Positions 1 to 9,618 of a stretch of 50,182 bases of DNA are shown here, piece by piece. The stretch is from Hymenobacter sp. (GTDB taxonomy: Bacteria; Bacteroidota; Bacteroidia; Cytophagales; Hymenobacteraceae), in the NCBI GenBank assembly GCA_028288445.1, contig JAQBNT010000267.1:1-50182 (forward strand), in the 5' to 3' direction. The translations under genes were made by a program, and so were the position numbers. Position 1 is the stretch's first letter. Every line of letters starts with the position of its first letter. Below the pieces are notes generated by a model. That model was not told where the DNA came from, searched no databases, and was given only the letters and a program-made list of their open reading frames with translations.

Positions 1-65
1 GCACCTTATCCCGTTGGAACAAGTCGTTCGGACGGAATAAGGTGCTTCACTGCGTTCAGCATGAC
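1..65. repeat. Palindromic dispersed element, copy A (cut by window edge)
   Basis: The right arm (about 38-65, ending CAGCATGAC) pairs with the start of a left arm at 1-9 (GCACCTTAT against ATAAGGTGC). The outer left end lies outside the window. It belongs to the same family as the copies near 20.9, 23.7, 34.9, 36.7, 42.7 and 44.1 kb. It lies 17 bp downstream of the stop codon of the TPR lipoprotein gene and could act as its transcript end, although it has no T-tract. Confidence 0.75.
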
Positions 66-82
66 AGAGGGCGTGCTCCGGC

Positions 83-1003
83 CTAGTGCTGGCCGGGCTT
101 GGGGTGCACGCCGCCCGTGCGCGCCGCCGGGGCCGGCTTGATGGGCGCTTTGCCCTCGTCGTTGCCCACGTAGCGGCGCAGGCTCTTGGCGGCTTCGGGG
201 TTCAGCTTGGCCGCTTTTTCGAGGTCGCGGCGGGCTTCGGATAATTTATCGAACGAAGAATAGCTGATGCCCCGGTATTCCCAGGCATCGGCGTAGGTCG
301 AATCGAGCTGGATGGCTTTGGTGAAATCGGCCACGGCGGGCTTGTACTGGTACATCTGCATCTTGGCCACGCCCCGGCCGAAGTACGATTCCTTGTCGTC
401 GGCCCGGTACTTGATGGCCCCCGAGAAATCGGTGGCCGCCGATTTGTACTGCTTCATCATCAGGCGGTTCACGGCCCGGTTGTAGTACGCGTCGGGGTTG
501 TTGCGCTGGAGCTTGATGGCCGTGGCGTAGTCGGGCAGGGCCTCGGCGTAGTTCTTGAGGTAGCTTTTAGCCTTGGCCCGCTGCAGGTAGGCCGCCGAGC
601 TTTTGGGGTCTACTTTCAGAATGGCGTCGGCGTTAGCCAGCATGTTGCGATAGTCCAGGGCCGTCATTTTCTTCTCCTTCTCCCGCTCGGCCGAGGCCGC
701 CGTGGCCGACAGCGCGTTCGGGTCGGGCCGGTCGGCGGCCAGCGCGGCGGCCGAGGCCGCATCCGAAGCCACTGCGGTGGCGGGCGTAGCGGCAATGCCG
801 TTGGCCTCGCCGGTGGTCCGGGCGTCGGGGGCCGAGGTGGCCGCGCCGGTCGAATCGGGCCGGCGGGCGTCGCTGACGGGCGGCATGTTCATGAGCTGGC
901 TGGTGTTGCCCGATTTCTCCTTTTCAGTAACGGTGGTGGCGCAGTTGGTGAGAAAAGCGAGCAGCCCGAGGGCCGCCATAGGAGCGCGAAAATGTGGTTT
1001 CAT
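83..1003 (-). CDS. TPR-repeat lipoprotein
   Basis: 306 aa. The N-terminus is a lipoprotein signal with lipobox LTNC (Cys about residue 21), so the protein should be anchored in the envelope. Residues about 25-110 are an Ala/Thr/Pro-rich low-complexity linker. About 115-280 hold four to five TPR units, recognisable by the spaced AYLQRAKAKSYLKNYAEAL, AYYNRAVNRLMMKQYKSA and SYFGRGVAKMQMYQYKPA segments. The tail is Pro/Lys/Gly-rich. TPR solenoids are protein-interaction scaffolds; no enzymatic domain is visible. It is transcribed away from lpdA and appears monocistronic. The specific partner is unknown. Confidence 0.85.
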   Translation of the reverse strand: MKPHFRAPMAALGLLAFLTNCATTVTEKEKSGNTSQLMNMPPVSDARRPDSTGAATSAPDARTTGEANGIAATPATAVASDAASAAALAADRPDPNALSATAASAEREKEKKMTALDYRNMLANADAILKVDPKSSAAYLQRAKAKSYLKNYAEALPDYATAIKLQRNNPDAYYNRAVNRLMMKQYKSAATDFSGAIKYRADDKESYFGRGVAKMQMYQYKPAVADFTKAIQLDSTYADAWEYRGISYSSFDKLSEARRDLEKAAKLNPEAAKSLRRYVGNDEGKAPIKPAPAARTGGVHPKPGQH

Positions 1004-1154
1004 GGAATGCAGAAAATATGTAGCGTCGGCAAGCTGTGCCGGAGCCGGGCCTTATACGGGAAAATTCAAAAATTGGCTGCCGGCACAGACCGCGCCAAAA
1101 TCTTGTTGGCAAGATAACCCACCGGCGACTACAATCCCGACGCGGCGCGGCGGC

Positions 1155-1162
1155 TATCTTTA
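1155..1162 (+). promoter_or_regulatory. Candidate -7 box (TATCTTTA) upstream of lpdA
   Basis: The sequence TATCTTTA resembles the Bacteroidota -7 element TAnnTTTG (7 of 8 positions if N is free). It sits 62 bp upstream of the lpdA ATG. No clear -33 TTG was found at the usual spacing, so the call is weak. Confidence 0.3.
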
Positions 1163-1224
1163 CGGCTCGTAATGGGTGGGCCCCCCAGCCGGGCCCGGTT
1201 TACTTTTTTCTTTCGCAGCATTCT

Positions 1225-2619
1225 ATGGCATTGCAATTTGATTTGGTCGTGGTCGGCAGCGGCCCCGGCGGGTACGTAGCCGCCATTCGGGCGTCGCAGT
1301 TGGGTTTGAAAGTGGGCGTTATCGAGCGCGAGTCGCTGGGTGGCATTTGCCTCAACTGGGGCTGCATCCCCACCAAAGCCCTGCTCAAGTCGGCGCAGGT
1401 GTTCGAGTACCTCAACCACGCCGCCGACTATGGCCTGAAGGCCGAAGGCATCGGCTACGACTTCGGGGCCGTCATCGGTCGCAGCCGGGGCGTGGCCGAC
1501 GGCATGAGCAAGGGCATCAACTTCCTGTTCAAAAAAAATAAAATCGAAACCGTGATGGGCACCGGCAAGTTGCTGGCCCCCGGCAAAGTGGAGGTGACCA
1601 AGGCCGACGGCAGCAAGGAAACGGTGGAGGCCAAATCCATCATTCTGGCCACCGGGGCCCGCTCGCGCGAACTGCCCACGATGCCTGTCGACAACAAGAA
1701 AATCATCGGCTACCGCAAGGCCATGAGCATGGAGCAGCTGCCCAAGCGCCTCGTGGTGGTGGGTTCGGGCGCTATCGGCGTCGAATTTGCTTACTTCTAC
1801 CGCACCATGGGTTCGGAGGTGACGGTGGTGGAGTTCCTGCCCCGCATCGTGCCCGTGGAGGATGAGGAAGTATCGCGCCAGATGGAGAAGTCGTTCCGCA
1901 AAATCGGCGTGAACGTGCTCACCAGCGCCGAAGTAACCAAAGTGGACACCAGCGGCGAAGGCTGCAAAGTGACCATCAAAACCGCCAAAGGCGAGCAGGT
2001 AATTGAGTGCGACGTGGTGCTGAGCGCCGTGGGCGTGACCACCAACCTCGAGAACATCGGCATCGAAGAACTGGGCATTAAAGTGGAGCGCGGCCGCGTG
2101 ATTGTGGACGACTTCTACCAGACCAACGTGCCTGGCATCTACGCCATTGGCGACATCGTGCCCGGCCCCGCACTGGCCCACGTCGCTTCGGCCGAAGGCA
2201 TCATCTGCGTTGAGAAAATCGCCGGCCACCACCCCGAGCCGCTCAACTACCAGAACATCCCCGGCTGCACCTACGCCTCGCCCGAAATCGCCAGCGTGGG
2301 CTACACCGAAGCTGAGGCCAAAGCCAAGGGCTACGACGTGCTGGTGGGCAAGTTCCCGTTCTCAGCCTCGGGCAAAGCCAGCGCCGCCGGTGCCAAAGAC
2401 GGCTTCGTAAAAGTCATCTTCGACAAGAAGTACGGCGAGTGGCTCGGTGCCCACATGATTGGCATGAACGTGACCGAAATGATTGCCGAAGTAGTAGTGG
2501 CCCGCAAGCTGGAAACCACGGGCATGGAAATCATCAAGGCCGTGCACCCGCACCCTACGATGTCGGAAGCCATTATGGAAGCGGCCGCGGCGGCTTATGG
2601 TGAGGTTATTCACCTGTAA
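1225..2619 (+). CDS. lpdA: Dihydrolipoyl dehydrogenase (E3)
   Basis: 464 aa, a normal length for E3. This FAD enzyme reoxidises dihydrolipoamide of the pyruvate and 2-oxoglutarate dehydrogenase or glycine cleavage complexes, using NAD+. Seen: FAD-binding GSGPGG at residues 11-16, the redox disulfide motif GGICLNWGCIPTK (Cys42 and Cys47), a second Rossmann motif VVVGSGAIGVEFA for NAD, an FAD-contact AIGDIVPGPALAH segment, and the C-terminal HPHPTMSE His-Glu pair. The reading frame is open 63 codons further upstream, but homology starts at the ATG at 1225 (MALQFDLVVVGSGPGG). The gene stands alone and ends at a strong hairpin terminator. Confidence 0.96.
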   Translation: MALQFDLVVVGSGPGGYVAAIRASQLGLKVGVIERESLGGICLNWGCIPTKALLKSAQVFEYLNHAADYGLKAEGIGYDFGAVIGRSRGVADGMSKGINFLFKKNKIETVMGTGKLLAPGKVEVTKADGSKETVEAKSIILATGARSRELPTMPVDNKKIIGYRKAMSMEQLPKRLVVVGSGAIGVEFAYFYRTMGSEVTVVEFLPRIVPVEDEEVSRQMEKSFRKIGVNVLTSAEVTKVDTSGEGCKVTIKTAKGEQVIECDVVLSAVGVTTNLENIGIEELGIKVERGRVIVDDFYQTNVPGIYAIGDIVPGPALAHVASAEGIICVEKIAGHHPEPLNYQNIPGCTYASPEIASVGYTEAEAKAKGYDVLVGKFPFSASGKASAAGAKDGFVKVIFDKKYGEWLGAHMIGMNVTEMIAEVVVARKLETTGMEIIKAVHPHPTMSEAIMEAAAAAYGEVIHL

Positions 2620-2641
2620 GCCTTCGCTCTAATCCATTAAA

Positions 2642-2674
2642 AAAAAGCCTCTTGCAAATAGCAAGAGGCTTTTT
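2642..2674. terminator. Bidirectional intrinsic terminator
   Basis: A perfect 14-bp stem (AAAAAGCCTCTTGC and its complement) with a 5-nt AAATA loop and A/T tracts on both sides. It lies between the convergent lpdA and clc genes and can serve both strands. Confidence 0.92.
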
Positions 2675-2698
2675 CGTATGCAATTAATCTGCTAATGA

Positions 2699-4591
2699 TT
2701 ACTCAATCTCCGATTTCTGCTTCTGGAACATGGCCTGGCCACGTAGCAGCACGCGGAGGCTTTTGCGCTTGAGCGAAATATTCGGGGTGGTGCTGTCGTC
2801 GTCTTCGAGGCGGTTTTTGTAGGCCGTCAGGATGTCGCGGTAGGAGATGACGCCGCTGACCAGGGCCTTGCTACCGGGGCCGAGTACGGGCAGCACGTCC
2901 ACGTTTTCGCGGGCCATGCGCTCCACGGCGGTGCGGAGGCTGTCGGTGGCCAGCAGAGTAGAGGAGCGGGGCTGGAGCAGGGCGCTGATGGGCGCGTTCT
3001 CATCGGCGTGCCAGCCGGCCAGGGCCACCGTGCTCACGATGCCGGCGAAGGCCCCGTCGGGGTTCACAATGACCAGGTGCGGGCCGGTGGGCTCGGCTTC
3101 GCGCTCGGTCCACTCGCGCACTTCCCGGATGGTGTTGTCGGTGCTGATGGCTAGCATGCCGTTTTGCAGCACGCGGCCCACGTTCACTTTGTCGAGCAGG
3201 TCAGGCTCGTAGTCGACGGGCGTTTTCACGCCGCGCCGGGCAATTTTTTCGGTCATAATGGTATTGCCCATCAGCAGAAACGACACCAGGTAAGCACCCG
3301 TACACGCGCCGAGCAGCGGCAGCAGCGCCTGCGCCTGGCCCGTGGACTCCACCGCAAACACGATGGACGTGAGCAGCGCCCGCGACGCGCCCGCAAACAT
3401 GGCCGCCATGCCCACCAGCGCCGCCAGCGGAATTACAATGTCCGAGGCCGGGAAGAAGTGCCGGCTGGCCACGCCCAGCAGCGCCCCGGTGGCCCCGCCA
3501 ATGGTGAGCAGCGGGGCCAGCGTGCCGCCCGATGTGCCGCTGCCCAGCGAAATGGCCCACGAGGCAAACTTGAGGAAGCACAGCGCCAACAGCAGGCTCA
3601 ACGAGGCATTGCCCGACAGTATATCGGTGATGTTCTCATAGCCCACGCCCAGCGTGCGTGGTGCGAAGTAGCCAATGCCGCCCACGGCCAGCCCGCCCAG
3701 CGCCGGCCACCACGCCCAGTGAATGGGCAGCTCTTCGAACAGGTCTTCAATGAAATACACGATTTTGGTGATGGCTACCGAGGCCAGGCCCACCAGCAGG
3801 CCGATGACGCTGTAGGTAGCTAAAGCGCCATTGCTGGGGGCTAGCAGCGTGGCCATGGGAAACGCTGGGCCTTGCTCAAACAGTAAGTGGTGCCCCGCCG
3901 CCCCGGTGATGCAGGCCAGCGCCACCGGCAGCAGCGAGCGCGGCGAAAACTCAAACAACAGCAGCTCAATAGCCAGAAAAACCGCCGCGATGGGCGTGCC
4001 GAAAATGGCCGACATGCCCGCCGTAGCGCCCGCCGCCAGCAGCACCTTGCGCTCGTGGTGGGTGATTTTGATGAGCTGGCCCAGCGTGGAGCCCAGCGCC
4101 CCGCCGGTGGCAATAATTGGCCCCTCGGCCCCAAACGGCCCGCCCGTGCCAATGGAAATAGCCGCCGACAACGGCTTCAAATACATAATGGATGGCTTGA
4201 TGCGGCTCTGGTTGGTCAGAATCTGCTCCATCGCCTCGGGGATGCCGTGACCGCGAATGGCTTTCGAGCCATAGATGGCCATCAGGCTGACCAGCAGGCC
4301 ACCCAGCGCCGGCATGATGATAACCCAAAGTCCCAGGTGATTATCGGCCGGGCTGTGATATTCCAGCGAAACATTGCCGTGGAAAACCAGGTTGGTGACG
4401 AGGTTGATGAGGTAGACCAGCAGGCGGGCCACGAAGCTGATGACCACGGCCACCAGCACCGCCAAGGCCGAAATGCGCACCAGGCGCTGCTTGTCGGGGG
4501 CCACGCGGGGCCGCACGCCATCATCGGCCAGTGTAGAATCGAGAGATGGAGCAATGGGAATGCCGGCCTGAGCCAGCGGCGAGTGTTTCAT
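2699..4591 (-). CDS. CLC chloride channel/transporter with C-terminal CBS pair
   Basis: 630 aa. The CLC membrane domain spans about residues 35-445 and two CBS domains about 470-600. CLC filter segments are visible: GHGIPE (family GSGIP), GAEGP (family GREGP, with the gating Glu present) and GTSGGTLAP (family GxFxP). After the FGTPIAAVFLAIELLLFEF helix, the position of the E. coli internal proton glutamate (second Glu of the family's EE pair) appears to be Leu, which would favour a channel or weakly coupled mode; this rests on alignment by eye. CBS domains usually bind adenine nucleotides and gate transport. It is convergent with lpdA and divergent from sbcD. Confidence 0.9.
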   Translation of the reverse strand: MKHSPLAQAGIPIAPSLDSTLADDGVRPRVAPDKQRLVRISALAVLVAVVISFVARLLVYLINLVTNLVFHGNVSLEYHSPADNHLGLWVIIMPALGGLLVSLMAIYGSKAIRGHGIPEAMEQILTNQSRIKPSIMYLKPLSAAISIGTGGPFGAEGPIIATGGALGSTLGQLIKITHHERKVLLAAGATAGMSAIFGTPIAAVFLAIELLLFEFSPRSLLPVALACITGAAGHHLLFEQGPAFPMATLLAPSNGALATYSVIGLLVGLASVAITKIVYFIEDLFEELPIHWAWWPALGGLAVGGIGYFAPRTLGVGYENITDILSGNASLSLLLALCFLKFASWAISLGSGTSGGTLAPLLTIGGATGALLGVASRHFFPASDIVIPLAALVGMAAMFAGASRALLTSIVFAVESTGQAQALLPLLGACTGAYLVSFLLMGNTIMTEKIARRGVKTPVDYEPDLLDKVNVGRVLQNGMLAISTDNTIREVREWTEREAEPTGPHLVIVNPDGAFAGIVSTVALAGWHADENAPISALLQPRSSTLLATDSLRTAVERMARENVDVLPVLGPGSKALVSGVISYRDILTAYKNRLEDDDSTTPNISLKRKSLRVLLRGQAMFQKQKSEIE

Positions 4592-4881
4592 AGAAAATGG
4601 GAAAGTGTGAAGCGGCGGCCAACGAATTGGCGACGCATATTAGTAGCAACTCCATGAAAGCGGGATGAGTGCCCCAACAACCGGATAGCAGTCAGAATAA
4701 CGAGTTGCACCTTTGTGCGGTTCTAAGCTCGCTGATATCAGGCATTTGTCTGAGTTTATTGAATTAGCTGGTTCGCAAACAAGCCGGTCGGTGGACTTTG
4801 GCCGAACTTTGTGGTTGAATTTTCTACCGCGATTATCGCTTCAGCAGTCACCGGCTTTCCATAACTACCCGCTTCCTTAAT

Positions 4882-6135
4882 ATGCGCGTCCTCCATACCG
4901 CCGACTGGCACCTCGGCCAACGCTTCCAGCACGGCCACGAGCGGCTGGCCGAACACCGCTGCTTCCTCGACTGGCTGCTGGTCACCATTGAGGAGGAGTG
5001 CGTGGAAGTGCTGGTGGTGGCTGGCGATGTGTTCGACAGCGGCAACCCGCCGGCAGCGGCCCGCCGCCTGTACTACCAGTTTCTGGCGCGGCTGCGCGAC
5101 TCTGCCACCTGCCACGACGTGGTAATCGTGGGCGGCAACCACGACTCGGCCGATACGCTCAACGCCTCGGCCACGCTCCTCAAGGCGCTGCGGGTGCACG
5201 TGGTGGGCGGCGTGCCCGCGCAGTTTGATGACCAGTGCCTGCTGCTGCCGCACGGCGCGGCCACGCCCCGGCTGGCGGTGGCGGCCGTGCCGTTTCTGCG
5301 CGATGCCGACGTGCGCTACCTGGTGCCCGGCGAGAGTGCGGAGGAACGCGAAACTCGCCTGCGCGACGGCATTGCGGCCCACTACCACCGCGTGGCCGAC
5401 CTGCTGAGCGACTACCGCGCCCAGGGCATACCGGTGCTGGCCACGGGCCACCTGTTCGCGGCCGGCTGCGGCGATAACGACGCCAGTACCGAGCGCCCGC
5501 TTAGCATCGGCTCACTGGGCCAGATTACGGCCGATGCCTTTCCGGCCGACTTCGACTACGTGGCGCTGGGGCACCTGCACCGGCCGCAGGTGGTGGGCCA
5601 GCGGGCGCACATTCGCTACTCGGGCTCGCCCATTCCGCTGTCGTTTTCCGAAACCGACCACCCGCAGCAGGTGCTGCTGCTGACCTTCGATGGGCCGGGC
5701 TGCCCGCAGATTCTGGCGCTGGATGTGCCCTGTGAGCGGCGACTGGTGCGTTTTCGGGGCTCGCTGGATGAGGTGATTGAGCAGCTGCAGCAGTACAACA
5801 ACGCCGACTACCAGCACGAAGCCTGGGCCGACGTGGCCGTGCTACCCGGCCTGCCGTGGTCGGAAGTGCAGGACCGCGTCCGCGAAGCCTGGCAGGCTAC
5901 CGAGGGCCGCGTGCGCGTGGTGGCTGGCCCCCGGCCCCTGCGCCCGCTGGAAAATGAAATGCCGGAGACTGTTCACGAAGAAGCGCCTGAAGGCCCGCAC
6001 CTGGAGGAACTGTCGCCGCGGCTGGTGTTTGAGCAATTACTGGACACGCAGGTCCTGGAGCCCGAGGCGCGCCAACAGTTGCTCGATACGTTTGGCCAGC
6101 TGCTGGCCTTGCCGCGGGCCGATGCCGTGGCGTAA
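4882..6135 (+). CDS. sbcD: SbcCD nuclease, metallophosphatase subunit SbcD
   Basis: 417 aa, typical for SbcD. The bacterial Mre11 homologue is the Mn-dependent nuclease subunit that, with SbcC, opens DNA hairpins and trims blocked ends. The phosphoesterase motifs occur in order: ADWHLGQ (Asp8, His10), VAGDVFDSGNP, GGNHDS, GHLFAAG and ALGHLHRPQ. The C-terminal third is the capping and SbcC-contact region. sbcC follows after 81 bp on the same strand, so the two are likely co-transcribed. The 290 bp upstream (4592-4881) contains two weak TTTG-type boxes (about 4708 and 4805) but no convincing complete promoter. Confidence 0.95.
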   Translation: MRVLHTADWHLGQRFQHGHERLAEHRCFLDWLLVTIEEECVEVLVVAGDVFDSGNPPAAARRLYYQFLARLRDSATCHDVVIVGGNHDSADTLNASATLLKALRVHVVGGVPAQFDDQCLLLPHGAATPRLAVAAVPFLRDADVRYLVPGESAEERETRLRDGIAAHYHRVADLLSDYRAQGIPVLATGHLFAAGCGDNDASTERPLSIGSLGQITADAFPADFDYVALGHLHRPQVVGQRAHIRYSGSPIPLSFSETDHPQQVLLLTFDGPGCPQILALDVPCERRLVRFRGSLDEVIEQLQQYNNADYQHEAWADVAVLPGLPWSEVQDRVREAWQATEGRVRVVAGPRPLRPLENEMPETVHEEAPEGPHLEELSPRLVFEQLLDTQVLEPEARQQLLDTFGQLLALPRADAVA

Positions 6136-6216
6136 CTTGAGGCAGCCAATCTGTTTAATCAACCGTCGGGTTAGTCAATCAGCTGCGGCCTGATTAGTTT
6201 GACGTTCTACCGAATT

Positions 6217-9200
6217 ATGAAAATTATTTCCGTTGCTTGCCAGAATCTTAACTCCTTGCGGGGCAAGCAGGTCCATCGACTCGATTTTGAAACCGCGCCG
6301 CTGGAAAACTGCGGCCTGTTTGCCATTACGGGGCCAACGGGCGCGGGCAAAACCACCCTGCTCGACGCCATTACGCTGGCCCTGTACGGCCGCACGCCGC
6401 GCCAGGGCAACGGCCGCTCTCTCATCAGCCACGGCGCGACGGAGAGTTGGGCCGAAGTGGTATACGAAGTAGCCGCCGGACGCTTTCTGGCCAAATGGAG
6501 CATTCAGCGGGCCCGCAAAAAGGTGGGCGGGGCCTTGCAGGATGCGTACATGGAAGTATGCTCGTGGCCCGATGGCAAGCTCCTGACCCAGAAAACGGAG
6601 AAAAGTATCGCCCAAAACGAAGTGCTGACGGGCATGAAATACACGCAGTTCACCCGCTCGGTGCTGCTGGCACAGGGCGGCTTCGATGAGTTTCTGAAGG
6701 CCAAGGACGACGAGCGGGAAAAGCTGCTGGAGCGCATCACGGGCATTGAGATTTATACCACGCTGTCGGGGCAGGCACACGAGCGGTTTCGGGTTGAGGA
6801 GGTGAAGGAGCGGGACCTGGCTGCCCGTATTGGGGCGGTACAATGGTTTTCGGCCGATGAGCTGGCCGCCAAAACCACTGAGGCCGAGCAGCTGACTGAT
6901 GCTGTAGCCACCGCCGCCACGGCCGCCGATACCCTGCGCCAGCACCACGACTGGCACCAGAAACTGGCCGGGCTCACCACCCAAGCCACCCAGGCTGCCG
7001 CCGCCGTGGAGCAGGCCGAAACCGCCCTGGCCGCCCGCCAGCCCGACCTTGACCGGCTGGCCGACCACGAGCGCGCCGAACCCTTCGAGAAGCGCTGGGT
7101 GCGGGTGAACGCCGCCGCCCGCGATGCGCAACAGGCTGAAGCCGCCCGCCAGCTGTTGGCCCGCGATTTGGCCACCGCCCGCGTGTGCCACACGCAGGCC
7201 CGGGCCGCCGTGGAGAGTGCCCGCACGGCCTGGCAGCAAGCCGAAGAGGACTTAGCCCGCGAAAAACCAGCGCTGGACGAAGCCCTCGCCCAGATTCCTA
7301 ATCTCGACACGCTAACCAAAGCTGCCGCCGCTGCCCGCCACGAGTGGGACGATAAAAAAGCTACTCAACAGCAGGCGCAGCGTGATTTCCAGCACTTCGA
7401 ACAGCAGGCTGCTACCAACCGCACCGAATTCAGGCAGCTTAGCGAGTGGCTAACCAGCCACGCCGCCGATGAAAAGCTGGAAACCGCTGCCGCCCGCCTT
7501 GACGGCCTGCTGGCCCAACGCGAGAAAGCCGCCAGCGACTACAGCTTGGTGAAGCAGCAAAAACAGCCGCTGCTAACCGAGCTGAATGCTGCCGGCGAGG
7601 CCGCGCAAAACTTCCACAACAACGCCGAGCTGGCCAGCGAAGCCCTCGCTGGTCTGGCGGAGGAGTGGGACCTGTGGCGCCAGCAGCACGCGGGCTTGCA
7701 GGAGGCCGCGCAAGGCCGGAAATTATTGCTGGTAACTGAGTTGGAGACAGTGCGTTCAACTCACGGCCGGCACTTTGAGCAGCTGTTGGGTAAGAAACTG
7801 TTTGCCCAGCACAAGGACAACCTGCAGCCGGGCCATTCGTGTCCGCTGTGTGGAGCGCTGGAACACCCGGTGCTGCGCGAGGGCGTGGATGCGTCGGCCG
7901 AAGCCATTGCGGCGCTAGAAAAACAGGTAGCCGCAAGCAACCAGCAGCTGCAAACGCTCACGGGGCAGCAACAGGATAATGACAAGCTGCTGACCATTCT
8001 GGAGCCATTTCCGCGGGCGCTGGTGGCCGATGCCGCCGCCCGGCAGCTTGATTTGCCCGCCGCCCTGCGCGGGGCGCAGTTGTTGGTGCGTGACCTGAAC
8101 AATGCCCCCGAACGCCAGACCAAGCACACCAAGGAATACGGCCAGGCCAAAAAGGCCGAAGCCGATGCCCTGGAGAAGCAGGAATTGCTCAGCAAGCAGC
8201 TGGCTGGGATTGAAGGCCAGTTGACGCGCATCCAGGACGAAGGGCGGTTGGCCGTGCAGGAAATGGAGGAGCTGGCTACCCAGTTGGAATTGCCTTTCGA
8301 CCGTAAGCAGCCAGCTTCGCTAAAGGTGCTGATTCAGGAGCGGGCCGCAACGTATGACCGGAATAATATCCGTCGCAACAAGCTGGAAGTAGAGATGGCC
8401 GGTGCTACCGCCCGGCTTAATGCGTTGGAAAAAGCCGCGCAAGGCTTGGTTCAGGAAGTCGATAAACTCGATGAGCGCCAGCAGGCCGCCGCCCGTGAAG
8501 CCCAGAAATGTGCCGCCGCCATTGCCGCCGCCCACCCCGACTACCCATCTCCGCAAGCGGCCCTGAACCACTGGCAAACTGCTGAAAAAACGGCCCGCCA
8601 AAGTTGGGAAGCGGCACAAGCCACCGAGCGCATCGGCAGCGAGCAGTGCATTAAGCTGGAATCGCAGGAAAAAGACAAGGCCAAGGACCGCAACCTGGCG
8701 CAGTTTGAGCACGACCATCTCCTAGAGGAGCTCAGTCACCAGCTGCCGCTGGCTGGGCTGGCCGCTTCGTCTGCCATTCTCGACTTGCTGTTGCCCGAAG
8801 TGCAGCGGCCATTGCTGCGTCGCCTTGCCACCGAGCTGCGCGGCAACGTAGCCCAGGCCCAAGCCCACCAGCAATGGTGCGCCGTCGAACTGGCTAAAAC
8901 CCAGGCCCAGGCCCTTACCCCCGAGCCGGCCGAAGTCGTGAAAACTGCCTTTGAAGCCGCTCAGCAGCATTATCTAACCCAACGCGACCATCTGGCCAGT
9001 CTGAAAAAAGAACTAGCTGACGACCAGCTCAAGCGCGCCACGCACCACGAGCTGGCTCAGGAGCTAACCGCCCAAAAAGCCGAAACCCGGCGCTGGGCCG
9101 CCATGTACGAACTGCTGGGCTCGCGCGACAAAAGCAAGTTCAGCCGCTTCGCGCAGGGCCTCACCCTGGCCCGCCTCGTGAGCCACGCCAACCACCACCT

Positions 9201-9618
9201 GCGCCTGTTCAACGAGCGCTACACCCTGCGCCGCCGCGATGCCACGTCGCTGGGCCTGCTCGTGGCCGACAGCTACGACGACTGCGTGCGCGACGTGGGC
9301 ACCCTTTCGGGCGGCGAAACCTTCCTCGTGAGCCTGGCGCTGGCGCTCGGTCTCTCCGAATTGGCCTCCAACTCCGCCCGCATCGATTCGTTGTTTATCG
9401 ACGAAGGCTTCGGCACGCTCGACGCGGATACGCTTGACATTGCCCTGGCCGCGCTGGGCAGCCTGCGCCAGCGCGGCAAAACCATCGGCATCATCACCCA
9501 CGTCGATGTCGACAAGCTGAAGGACTACATCGACACGCGCGTGGTGGTAGAGCGGGTAGGGCAGGGCAGTAGCCGCCTGCGCGTGCTGCCCGAAGTGCAG
9601 CAGGAAGTATTGGCTTAG
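6217..9618 (+). CDS. sbcC: SbcCD nuclease, ATPase subunit SbcC (Rad50-like)
   Basis: 1133 aa. It is an SMC-like ATPase that drives and tethers SbcD. Seen: Walker A GPTGAGKTT at residues 39-47, long coiled coils rich in Ala, Glu, Gln and Leu on either side of a zinc-hook motif CPLC (from about residue 542), ABC signature LSGGETFLVSLAL, and Walker B SLFIDEGFGTLD. The frame is open six codons further upstream through a TTG, but the ATG at 6217 starts the conserved MKIISVACQNLNSLRG. Its stop overlaps by 4 bp the stop of the convergent gene that follows. A SbcCD complex is relevant here because the window also carries long perfect DNA hairpins, a known SbcCD substrate type. Confidence 0.95.
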   Translation: MKIISVACQNLNSLRGKQVHRLDFETAPLENCGLFAITGPTGAGKTTLLDAITLALYGRTPRQGNGRSLISHGATESWAEVVYEVAAGRFLAKWSIQRARKKVGGALQDAYMEVCSWPDGKLLTQKTEKSIAQNEVLTGMKYTQFTRSVLLAQGGFDEFLKAKDDEREKLLERITGIEIYTTLSGQAHERFRVEEVKERDLAARIGAVQWFSADELAAKTTEAEQLTDAVATAATAADTLRQHHDWHQKLAGLTTQATQAAAAVEQAETALAARQPDLDRLADHERAEPFEKRWVRVNAAARDAQQAEAARQLLARDLATARVCHTQARAAVESARTAWQQAEEDLAREKPALDEALAQIPNLDTLTKAAAAARHEWDDKKATQQQAQRDFQHFEQQAATNRTEFRQLSEWLTSHAADEKLETAAARLDGLLAQREKAASDYSLVKQQKQPLLTELNAAGEAAQNFHNNAELASEALAGLAEEWDLWRQQHAGLQEAAQGRKLLLVTELETVRSTHGRHFEQLLGKKLFAQHKDNLQPGHSCPLCGALEHPVLREGVDASAEAIAALEKQVAASNQQLQTLTGQQQDNDKLLTILEPFPRALVADAAARQLDLPAALRGAQLLVRDLNNAPERQTKHTKEYGQAKKAEADALEKQELLSKQLAGIEGQLTRIQDEGRLAVQEMEELATQLELPFDRKQPASLKVLIQERAATYDRNNIRRNKLEVEMAGATARLNALEKAAQGLVQEVDKLDERQQAAAREAQKCAAAIAAAHPDYPSPQAALNHWQTAEKTARQSWEAAQATERIGSEQCIKLESQEKDKAKDRNLAQFEHDHLLEELSHQLPLAGLAASSAILDLLLPEVQRPLLRRLATELRGNVAQAQAHQQWCAVELAKTQAQALTPEPAEVVKTAFEAAQQHYLTQRDHLASLKKELADDQLKRATHHELAQELTAQKAETRRWAAMYELLGSRDKSKFSRFAQGLTLARLVSHANHHLRLFNERYTLRRRDATSLGLLVADSYDDCVRDVGTLSGGETFLVSLALALGLSELASNSARIDSLFIDEGFGTLDADTLDIALAALGSLRQRGKTIGIITHVDVDKLKDYIDTRVVVERVGQGSSRLRVLPEVQQEVLA

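Noticed and set aside
3164..4657. Plus-strand frames opposite the CLC gene
   Set aside because: Gln/Arg/His-rich shadow products; the minus-strand CLC reading has full family motifs.
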